Part shown: positions 50,612 through 58,858 of the stretch, piece by piece
Layout: the number at the start of each line of letters is the position of its first letter
How positions within the stretch are numbered: position 1 is the stretch's first letter
Origin: Emiliania huxleyi CCMP1516
Lineage: Eukaryota; Haptophyta; Isochrysidales; Noelaerhabdaceae
Reading direction: 5' to 3'
Length of the DNA stretch: 64,000 bases
Assembly (NCBI RefSeq): GCF_000372725.1
Contig: NW_005200057.1
Span: forward strand, 24,102-88,101
The notes under the pieces: generated by a model
Seen by the model: the letters and a program-made list of their open reading frames with translations, nothing else
Database searches by the model: none
Told to the model about the DNA's origin: nothing
Made by a program: the position numbers and the translations under genes

Positions 50612-51532
50612 ATGGGTACAGTATCCGTGGTGATCTCTTCATTCCATGCTCCGACGAAGTGCGTGATGAAACAGCTGGAGACTCTGTGTGGCTGTGAGCT
50701 TGTCGCCGAACTACGATTGAATGTTTTTGCGGGGGATGATTTGGTGGAACGTGTGGGCGCGGCCGGAGCACCGCTGCTCAGGTGCACCGTGCACTATGAT
50801 AAAGTTGAAAATCGGCTCTCAGAGCGCTTTTCTCCGCGCGCCTTTGCGACAGAAGCGGTATTCTCTGTCGATGTGGACACATTCTATTCGTGCTCTGCGC
50901 TCCACCGAGCCTTTGAGGTTTGGCGACTGCACCCGCGCTCGGCGGTCGGCTTCCACCCTCGCGACCTACGTCCGGGAAACGCAGAAGTGTGGGATCGTTC
51001 GTACACTGCACCATGGCCGCGCACCGCGATGCTGGTCACTAAGGGCGCTCTACAGCACCGCGACGCTTTTGCCGCATTATTTCGGGAAGCCTATGCGCCG
51101 CTGCGTGCACTAGTCGACCGGGCACTGACAGGAGAGGACTACCTGATGGCCTTCGTGCAGGCGCGCGAACTCAGACATGACTTTTACACGGTGTGCCTGC
51201 CACTGGCCGACGCGTGCCACTTCAACTGCGCGCCTGCTGCCGGCAGCCTGGGGGCACGGAGCAGCAGGCGACGCCCTTACGTGCTCGCGGAGCTTTTCAA
51301 GCGCCTCGATTCACCCTTCACGAATGGCACCGCCCTGCAGCTCTCTGGGGCCACGAGCGGCCCACTTTGCCTGAGTAAGCCCGTCAAGCCCGGTAACTTG
51401 GGCACCTGCAACGATAGTGAGGCCCTTCGGCCAGCATACAACCCGTCCAGTGCGCGTGTGGCGATTGCGAAGAAGGCCATTTCTGAACTACAGAAGCATA
51501 GCGACGAGTATACTCATTTTAAAAATGCATAA
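50612..51532 (+). CDS. Exostosin-like (GT64-type) glycosyltransferase
   Basis: A 306-residue frame from ATG 50612. The pattern ENRLSERFSPRAF, AVFSVDVDTF, then AFEVWRLHPRSAVGFHPR matches the catalytic domain of EXT/EXTL GT64 enzymes, where DxD binds the metal and UDP-sugar; here it reads DVD. Later GEDYLMAFV fits the conserved acidic region, and a Cys-rich C-terminal part follows. No transmembrane anchor is visible, so a 5' exon encoding one may be missing. The GC content is a little lower than in neighbours. Acts on polysaccharide in the Golgi in known relatives; the substrate here is unknown. Confidence 0.7.
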   Translation: MGTVSVVISSFHAPTKCVMKQLETLCGCELVAELRLNVFAGDDLVERVGAAGAPLLRCTVHYDKVENRLSERFSPRAFATEAVFSVDVDTFYSCSALHRAFEVWRLHPRSAVGFHPRDLRPGNAEVWDRSYTAPWPRTAMLVTKGALQHRDAFAALFREAYAPLRALVDRALTGEDYLMAFVQARELRHDFYTVCLPLADACHFNCAPAAGSLGARSSRRRPYVLAELFKRLDSPFTNGTALQLSGATSGPLCLSKPVKPGNLGTCNDSEALRPAYNPSSARVAIAKKAISELQKHSDEYTHFKNA

Positions 51533-52360
51533 ACCATGCGCATGGTCATAAGCGGCTGTCGTCGACGAAGCAGACTCCGAAAGCGAAACGTGGCCTCCGT
51601 ACGTCCGTAGTGGCCTCAGCCCTCGCAATTTGTGAAAAAAATATCGCGCATATTATCGGGCTCACAATCACTTCGCCGTGGGTGGTGGACTCGGTGGGTG
51701 CTGTGAGAGAAAGTTCTTTTGCTTGTGTAAGTGCCAGCGCGCGCCAATCCCTTTTATGCTTGTGTTAGTGCCAGTGCGCGCCCCCGGTTTGCGGTCTTCC
51801 GCGGCCGCCGACCGGACCCCCCCTGGCGGTCGGTCGGTCTGCGCTGGGCGCTCAAACCGCGAACTCGGCCTGTTCACTACAAGATGACGCTCGTATTACA
51901 AGGCTGAAAACACCTCCCCCTCGCACCTCGAGCCGCCCCGATTCTCGCAAGACGTGTGAGCATGAGGGGGGGGGTGGTAACCCCCTACAGGTGCCCCTGG
52001 CCAGGCCTCTGACCGAGAGGGCTGAGGGGGAGATGGCACGGAGCTCCGTAGTCGACCGTGCTTGTGTTATCATCCACATGTTACGACGACACGACCGCCC
52101 ACATCCCACAACACTGCCGGGTTCGAACATGGCATTCCGACCCGCGGCTCGAAGCAAACGGGAAAGATTTTTACGCACGAGGACGCTCAGCAAGTCCGCA
52201 CCAGCGACTGCCTGTGCCCGTCACAAGTGGAAGTGCCCGCAGAGTAGAGATGGGTAAAGACGATCTGTGTACATGGACCGGGCGACAGGCGCATAGATTG
52301 ACGACACGCTCCGTTTCAGCTGGTTTCCGCCCCGCCCCCGTAGGCCGTAGAGTAGATTGC
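51533..52360. other. Intergenic region with a dispersed repeat module
   Basis: Bases 51703-51757 (GTGCTGTGAGAGAAAGTTCT, then TTGTGTAAGTGCCAGCGCGC) recur almost exactly at 54042-54098. A second, shorter copy of the GTGCCAGxGCGCGCC core follows at 51766. No protein-like frame; untranslated ends of the neighbouring genes are likely. Confidence 0.55.
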
Positions 52361-53788
52361 TCACCGCCCCATACCCCACGCCTCGATCTTCTTGGGCAGC
52401 AGTTTGTCCGACAGGTCCTCTCCGTGGCCTAGGCAGCCGTGGCCGCCCTTGCCCCAAGCAAAGGCGGAACCGCCGGCGGTGATGGCGAGGCTGTGGTAGC
52501 CTCCAGCCGACACGGCGACGACGCGCTGGCCCGCCAAGGCCTCGACCTTCGTCGGCTGCAGCTGGCGCTGCTCGTCGCCGTGGCCCAGCTGGCCGTAGAG
52601 ACCACTACCCCAGCTCCAGATGGCGCCGTCGGCGGTGATGGCGAGGCTGTGGCAGCCTCCAGCCAACACGGCGACGACGCGCGGCCCAACAAAGGCCTCG
52701 ACCTTCTTGGGCAGCAGCTGGGTCTGCTGGTCGCCGTGGCCCAACGTGCCGGAGGTTCCATCGCCCCAGCTCCAGACACTGCCGTTGGCGGTGAGGGCGA
52801 GGCTGTGGCCGCGCGTAGCCGACACAGCAACGACGCGCTGCCCAGCAAAGGCCTCGACCTTCTTCGGCAGCAGCTGGTCGCGGGGGCCCAGCCGGCCTGA
52901 GGCTCCCCAGCCCCAGCTCCAGACGGCGCCGTCGGCGGCGAGGGCGAGGTTGTGCAGACCTCCCGCCGACACAGCGACGACGCGCTGGCCAGCAAAGGCC
53001 TCGACCTTCTTCGGCAGCAGCTGGCTTTGCCTGTCGCCGTGGCCCAACTCGCCATCCTCTCCACGGCCCCAGCTCCAGAGGCTGCCATCGGCGGTGATGG
53101 CGAAGCTGTGGAAGCCTCCAGCCGACACAACGACGACGCGCTGTCCAGCGAAGGCCTCGACCTTCTTCGGATGCAGCTGGTTCTGCCCGTCGCCGTGGCC
53201 CAAGCAGCCAAAGGCTCCACCGCCCCAGCTCCAGACGGCACCGTCGGCGGCAAGGGCGAGGCTGTGCACAAGTCCAGACGTCACGCTCACGGCACGCTCG
53301 CCGCCCAGCGGAAAAGGGAGGCGTGTCGGCGTGTTGAGCTGCGTCACGCCCTCGCCGTGCCCGAGCAGTCCTGGCATCCAGTTCGCAGCCGAGCCGCACG
53401 ACGAGAGCCGCCCCTCGCCGTCGATGAAGACGCTGTGCCGTTCGCCTGCCGCCACCCTCGCCAGCAGGTTGGCCTCGCGCAGCAGCGCAGCGAAGCACAG
53501 CCACCGCACGGCGCAGTCCTCGCCCTCTGGCTGCGCCGGCAGCTCGAAGCCGCGCTCTTGCGCCCACAAGCGGATGGCCTCTACCCCGAGCGAGGCGTAA
53601 AAGAGCAGCGAGACGGCCGCGACGCGAGCGATGTCGGCGGGGCTCTCGCAGCGAGAGAGGGCGCGCACGAGGAGCTCCGTTGGGAGGTCGAGGAGGCGGA
53701 CGGGCGGCGGCGTGCCTGGCGAGGGAGCAGTGGTGGCGGCGGTGGCGAGGCGGCTCGAGCGGCGGTGCGGCAGGGTGGACATCATCAT
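52361..53788 (-). CDS. F-box and RCC1-repeat protein, copy 4
   Basis: A 475-residue intronless protein starting at the first of three ATG codons (53788). F-box-like region LLDLPTELLVRALSRCESP carries one extra codon compared with its paralogues. Seven RCC1 repeats follow, one lacking the GHGDEQ segment (SGRLGPRDQLLPKK). The end LSDKLLPKKIEAWGMGR matches copies 1 and 3. Most substitutions from copy 3 lie between WG and LGHGD, the blade-edge loops, while the rest is nearly identical. Confidence 0.82.
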   Translation of the reverse strand: MMMSTLPHRRSSRLATAATTAPSPGTPPPVRLLDLPTELLVRALSRCESPADIARVAAVSLLFYASLGVEAIRLWAQERGFELPAQPEGEDCAVRWLCFAALLREANLLARVAAGERHSVFIDGEGRLSSCGSAANWMPGLLGHGEGVTQLNTPTRLPFPLGGERAVSVTSGLVHSLALAADGAVWSWGGGAFGCLGHGDGQNQLHPKKVEAFAGQRVVVVSAGGFHSFAITADGSLWSWGRGEDGELGHGDRQSQLLPKKVEAFAGQRVVAVSAGGLHNLALAADGAVWSWGWGASGRLGPRDQLLPKKVEAFAGQRVVAVSATRGHSLALTANGSVWSWGDGTSGTLGHGDQQTQLLPKKVEAFVGPRVVAVLAGGCHSLAITADGAIWSWGSGLYGQLGHGDEQRQLQPTKVEALAGQRVVAVSAGGYHSLAITAGGSAFAWGKGGHGCLGHGEDLSDKLLPKKIEAWGMGR

Positions 53789-53804
53789 CGCGAGGAAAAG
53801 AATC
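53789..53804 (-). promoter_or_regulatory. T-rich start-proximal motif of F-box/RCC1 copy 4
   Basis: Minus-strand AAGATTCTTTTCCTCGCG ends at the ATGATGATG start. Confidence 0.5.
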
Positions 53805-54231
53805 TTGAGGACGAGAAAGGGGAAACCCGGTAGGCGGGGCTAACCCTCGGAGACGTGTTATGGCCCTGCGACCGCGCACCCCCCCCCCTTACTTAGCTCT
53901 TAGGGGTCAGGGCTCTCTAGCCCGTAGCCCGATACCGAGCGTCCGGCCAACTGGGTGCGCTTCTCAGCTCCCCGGTCCTGGGCGTGAGGTTACTGACCGC
54001 ACTCCAAGTGCTCCAAGTGCTCCAAGAATTTCGAGCCGCCTGCTGTGAGAGAAAGTTCTTTTGCTTGTGTAAGTGCCAGCGCGCGCCAGTCCCGTGCCTA
54101 GTGTCGTGAGGGAGTTTACTCGAATTGTAAATTCTTTTCCTGTGCCAGTCCCGTACCCGGTGTCGTGCGAGGGAGTTTTGTTGTAAAATTCTTTTCCTGG
54201 GCACGGGACTGGCGCGCACTGGCACTTACAC

Positions 54232-54340
54232 AGTGTAAATAAATAAATAGAGCAGTCATCTCCAGGGAGAGATGGGCGACGCACACGAACACAGAGGAGT
54301 GCGCACCCCGCCCCGCTCGCAGGGCGTGCATCACACAGGT
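54232..54340. repeat. Dispersed module, near-identical to 26215-26330
   Basis: Starts with TAAATAAATAAATAGAGCAG, passes through AGGGAGAGATGGGCGACGCA and ends GTGCATCACACAGG. A few small deletions separate it from the 26-kb copy. Confidence 0.85.
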
Positions 54341-54381
54341 GGACTGTGTGACTCCTCGGGTTTCTGGGACTCAGAGGTGTG

Positions 54382-54774
54382 CTAGTCGCTATTCTCCGAC
54401 AATTCCGACATATCTGACGGGCAGTTCGGGCTCGAGCGGTCGCGGTCGCGGCCAGCGCGTGAGGCCTGGCTAGGGTTGCCGGGCGAGAGCTCGACCCACG
54501 CGCCGGAGCGCGCGTGGTGCTTGAGCAGCCGGGCGGTCGCCGCAGCCACCTCGAAGGGTAGCTCGTCGAGCCACTCGCCGAATGTGCCCTCGTCCTGCGC
54601 CGCAGCGAGGAAATGCTCACCTAAGCCGTACGCGCGGCAGGCCCGGTAGAGCGCCTCGTTCTGGATCTCCTCCGGCGCCTCGGAGTCGTAGCCGCAAACG
54701 GAGGAGCCGGCAGAAGAGGCCCGCTTCGCAGGCGGCGCGTCAGGCGACGAGGAGCGCGAACGCCGCGGCGGCAC
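54382..54774 (-). CDS. Hypothetical protein inside the inverted-repeat element
   Basis: A 130-residue frame starting MPPRRSRSSSPDAPPAKRAS. A Ser/Arg/Lys-rich basic start, a central helical stretch (YRACRAYGLGEHFLAAAQDE, then LLKHH) and a Ser-rich acidic C-terminus are visible. Codon use is compatible with coding, but no family is recognised. Placed between inverted repeats, it could be element-encoded or a first exon. Confidence 0.35.
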   Translation of the reverse strand: MPPRRSRSSSPDAPPAKRASSAGSSVCGYDSEAPEEIQNEALYRACRAYGLGEHFLAAAQDEGTFGEWLDELPFEVAAATARLLKHHARSGAWVELSPGNPSQASRAGRDRDRSSPNCPSDMSELSENSD

Positions 54775-55299
54775 ACCGTCGCCGCGCGCGGAGAGCGCGT
54801 TCCTGTCGACGCGGGGCGCAGCCTTGCGCCGGCCGCGCTTGGCCGGCCGGATTGTGAGGCTGCCGGCAGGCGGCTGTGCAGCCGCGGCTGCGTGCGACTG
54901 AGCCGCAGGCGCGGCGGCGGGCGCGGCGGCTGGCGCGGCGGCGGGCGCCGCGGCGGCGGGCGACTAACACAGTGTTGTGCGAGGGAGGGCACTTGGAGCA
55001 CTTGGAGTGCAGTCATCAACCGCACATCCAGGGCCAGGGAGCTGAGAAGCGCACCCAGCGGGCCGGATGATTGGCATCGGGTTGCGGGCAAGAGAGCCCT
55101 AGCCCTGGGGGTGCGCGTTCGCAGGGAAAGGGCCGTAAAGTAAACCCGGGTCTCCGAGGGTTGGCTCTGCGCTCCGGGTTTCCCCTAGCAGCAGACCGCC
55201 CCCTCTACTCGGAGCTATAATGAACACCAGACCTGAACACGACACGCACTCTCACACGACGTCACCGCTCAGGGCCCCTTCGCGCAAGGTCCTCATCCT

Positions 55300-55545
55300 C
55301 ACTCCGGAGGAGGCTCCCCTCTCCTCTGAGTTCTTCCTCTTGTTCGCCTTCCGATGATCATCCGACGGGCGCGGGGCCCGACCTCCCCTCGCCTTTTTCA
55401 GCCGCGGCCCCGCCACCGCCTCGTCTTCTCTGTCCGCTTCTGTCGCCACCACCGACGGTGATCCCATGCCCGACTCCTCGGGCGAGGGCAGCGGCATTGG
55501 ATCGCCACGCCGCCCCTCCCCGGGAAGTGGGGCCAGCCACTGTGT
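55300..55545 (-). repeat. Dispersed 240-bp repeat, copy 2 (inverted)
   Basis: Reverse complement of the repeat at 24945-25192. Its minus-strand frame (about 55252-55497) starts MPLPSPEESGMGSPSVV and, unlike copy 1, stays open past LKKARGGRAPRPSDDH to KRKNSEERGA. Confidence 0.8.
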
Positions 55546-57578
55546 GCTCTAAGTGGCTGAAAACTTGATCAATTGTTTTTTGAGCCCCTACGCCCTCGGG
55601 ACGCGCACCGCGCTACTGCGCCCGGGCCAGGGGTGTAAGGGAACACACTAGGGCACACCAGGGCCGGTCTAGCCGGCCTTATCCCGCCCACAGCCTTCGA
55701 AAACGCACAAAAATCGCACCGCCGGAGCCGCGGCGAATCGCCGCCGGAGGCCGCGTGTCGCGCCACTGACGGCCGCACATCGCACCCCCGGCTCCGCGCC
55801 GCTGCTCCACCGCGCCGGCCATCCAGCGCGCACCCCCCGAGCTGACGGACCCCTCTTAAAAAGCCACAAAGCCTCGAAAGTAGCCGTCGACCGTCACCTG
55901 ACAGAAGGATGTCGGCCGCGGGCTCGCCGCTCTTGCGAGCGGTCGGCGGCGTCTAGGGCGGAGCCAGCGGTAGTAGCGGTGGTGCCGGCGTGTGCCGTGA
56001 CGGAGGGGGTGGCGGCGGGGCGCGGACGGCGGGGTGCGGCGGCCGAGGCTCGAGCGGGGGGGCGGCAGCGGTGGCACCATCGTCGGCGGAAGTTCGACCT
56101 GGCGGGTGAGAGGTGGGAGGCGCCGAGGGCGGAACCGCTGCGGACGCGGCGAGGTTGGAGGCGCAGAGGCCGAGGCGGCACGGGCGGCGGCGCCGACGGC
56201 ACTGCAGCGCCGGTGCAGCGCCGGGGAGGGCGGCTGAGGTGGCGCGGACGGCGGTGGCGAGAAGGCGGGCGGAAGCTTAGACGGGTGGTGGTGGAGGAGG
56301 CGGCGGCAAAATCACGGGCGAAGCGCCGAGGGGGGCGGCGGAGGCGGTGCACCAGCGGTGGGGAGGGTAGCTACGGCGGCGGGGTAGCGGCCAGCATCGC
56401 CAGGGGGGGCGGGAGGTGCCGCGGGTGCCGCACGGGCGGCGGCGGCCGTGCCGGTGATGGCGCCTGGGAAAGGGAAGGCGCGGGTCTGAGAGGCGGACGC
56501 GCGGGCGGGAGAGGTGAGTGAGACCACGCACGCGGCTGCGGTCGCGTCGCGCCGTGCGGGAGGGGCGCCGGCGCAACCACGGCGGCAGCCGAGGCGGCTC
56601 ATCGCGCCGTACAGAGGCTCGGGGGAGGCGCGCGGTGCGGCGGCGCACCGGTGGATCGCCGCGACAAAGTGTAGCCGAGGCGGGGCGGGAAGCGCCCGAG
56701 CCGGCCGTTGGGGCGGCGCCGACGCCGCCCAGGATGCCGTGGGCCGATGGTGCGGAGGAGCGGCCGCTCCCCCTCTCGGGGCGGCCGCAAAACCTGTGCA
56801 GCAGCAGCACGCCGAGAACGCGCCTGCGGGGGTGAGTCGCAAAATGTGAGATTGCGGGCCCCGCCGCGGTCACTTTCTCCCTCCAAAGTGCATGTGCCTT
56901 GGGAAGGGGGTGCAAGCACACCTCCGCTACTCGGAACATAGGGTCGTGCGACTCGATCGCGAGCGAGCGCGGGTGGAAGGCGGCGTGCGCAAAGCGACGG
57001 CTCGCGCGCGACCGCGGGCTTGCGCGTCGGCCGTGCGCGGGCAGAGGGTGCTGAGGGGCGAGCGGTGGCGGTCGCTCGCCCGGGCAGCCCGCGCGCGGGC
57101 GGCGCGCCGCAGCGGGGAGCGCCCAGGGGCGCGGCGCGTGCTGGCTGCGAGCGGGCGCTTGACATCGTTTTTGAGGAGAGATAGCCCAAAAATGATCCGC
57201 GACTTAGAGCACACAGTGTCACTTCGATCGAGGACTCGCGCCCGCCCCCGCGGTCCCTCTATCGTCCTCGGCTCGTCCGCACGTCCCAACTCTACTCGCA
57301 AAGGCCGCGCCAGCTCATCTCTCACCCTCTCCGACAGCTGACCCCAAGCCCCCCCCGGGACCCTCCGGCCTCGGTCCCCCGGCCCGCCGGCGGGACCGTT
57401 ATCGCATTGCGGCAACTCCCCTCCCCCAGCACCTCCTTCCGGGTACTCCAGCCTCCGGCGGGGCGGTTCCGGATCCCCCAGGTTATTCCGAGCGGGTCCG
57501 TACGGCGGCGGCCCCGCCGGCGGCGGGGGTAGAGGCGGTGGCAGGGGCGGCGGGTACGGTGGCGGCCCTCGCGGCCAA
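55546..57578. other. Gene-poor, GC-rich low-complexity region
   Basis: Long frames here come from Gly/Arg/Ala- or Pro-coding GC repeats on both strands and lack family features. A minus-strand frame (56927-57877) ends with a less repetitive part (WGQLSERVRDELARPLRVEL) that could be coding. Confidence 0.35.
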
Positions 57579-57890
57579 AACGCCTGGTGTGGAGCCACTG
57601 GGGTGGCCCCACTACCCTGCCGCCGTTCCAGCGGTGGGGGCGGAAGTGGCAGTGTGGGTGGCGGAAACGATGGCGGCACTGGCGGCCCCGCCCGGTGTGA
57701 AACCTCAGGGGCGGCCCCTCGACCCAGCGGTCGCTCCAGCTGCGGGGGCGGAGGCGGTGGTGGTGGGGGCGGGCCTGGTGGCGGTGCCGGCAGCCGCAAC
57801 GCCTGGAGCGGGGCCTCGGGGGCGGCCCCCTGCCCCTGTGGCCGTTCCAGCCGTGGTTCCACGCGTCGGCCGTCCACCCCGCTCGTGGGG
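57579..57890. repeat. Three tandem units of about 111 bp
   Basis: Units begin near 57579, 57690 and 57801, each with GCCGTTCCAGC or GCTCCAGC in the middle. On the minus strand they encode Pro-rich units (LERPQGQGAAPEAP type). Confidence 0.7.
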
Positions 57891-58185
57891 GGGGGGCTAG
57901 CTCTCGCCCCCCCTCGAGAAGAGGGGGGGCCAGGGCCCGGATTCGCCGACGGCTCCGCCTCTCCCTCCCCCGCTCCGCCCCAGGTCGTAGACTGCGCAGT
58001 AGCTGCGCCGCCTCCCCCCTCGACCGGTCCTTCTCGATTCGGTCCCGCACCGACCGGATATCAAATGCTGAATTGCGTTCAGACAGCGGGCCCGCCGATG
58101 CCACACGCCTCTTCACACAGCAGGCGTACGCCTTCATCGCCTGCCCCCCCGACTGTGTCGGCCCCGGTGAGATGTCGTTGACGAG

Positions 58186-58340
58186 GTAGAAAAGAAAGAA
58201 AGAAAGAAAGAAAACAGACAACCCAAGGGAGGGATGGGAGGACGGCACGCCCCACCACACAGGAAAGAAAGAAAGAAAACAGACAACCCAAGGGAGGGAT
58301 GGGAGAACGGCACGCCGCCACCACACAGGGATTTTAAACC
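58186..58340. repeat. Two tandem dispersed modules
   Basis: Two copies of GAAAGAAAGAAAACAGACAA plus CCCAAGGGAGGGATGGGAG and GGCACGCC, each ending CCACACAGG. The same module is at 18364 and 26150. A short TTTTAAACCACA repeat follows. Confidence 0.85.
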
Positions 58341-58858
58341 ACACAGGATTTTAAACCACAGGGACCTCCCCCTGCCCCGGCGGAAAATTCTACCACCCAA
58401 GACAGCTTGGAGAGCTCCCGGTAACGCTACATTTCGTAACGATCGTCGCTATTGGCCATCTGCCTCTTACAGCCTCTGTTGGGGTGGAATGCGCGGGGTT
58501 TTCGGCGCGATGCCTCCGGCTAGTACACGGTACTGCTCTGCCGCAAACTCTCCTGCGCTCGCGTGACGTGTGGGGCGCGTGCACTGCGCTCGAAAGTCGC
58601 GATTTGGCAATAGGCGCTCGAGCCGGCGCGCAGTGGAGGGGGGCGCCGCGCAGGGGGATCGGGGGGGTGCGAGAAGGGGCGTGGGTCGGGCGCGCACCGG
58701 CCGGCTCCGGGAGCGGCCGTCACGTCGAAGAGGGGACCTGGTGCTGCTCGAATGACGACGCATGCCGCTCTGCTGCGCCGCCGATAGCCCCTCTTCCGAG
58801 CCGGCGCGTGGCGGCGAGCCGCGGCTTTTCCTGGCTCTGTCGCTCTCAGCGCGACAGC

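Larger units (their letters stand above)
53819..55190. mobile_element. 1.37-kb element with about 200-bp terminal inverted repeats
   Basis: The reverse complement of 53819-54036 aligns with 54985-55190. Shared blocks include GAGCTGAGAAGCGCACCCAG, CTTGGAGCACTTGGAG, AGAGAGCCCT, GTCTCCGAGGGTT and CCGGGTTTCCC. Identity is imperfect (roughly 75-80% by eye). The interior holds one 130-residue frame on the minus strand, plus dispersed repeat modules at 54042-54340. No transposase or target-site duplication was recognised, so it could also be an inverted duplication. Confidence 0.6.

Noticed and set aside
5858..52130. GTTCGAA-like sequences as tRNA T-loops
   Set aside because: No surrounding cloverleaf or acceptor stem could be drawn at any of them.
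55979..56849. Gly/Arg-rich frames in 56.0-56.9 kb as genes
   Set aside because: Both strands give equally long low-complexity frames; no motif, no splice pattern.
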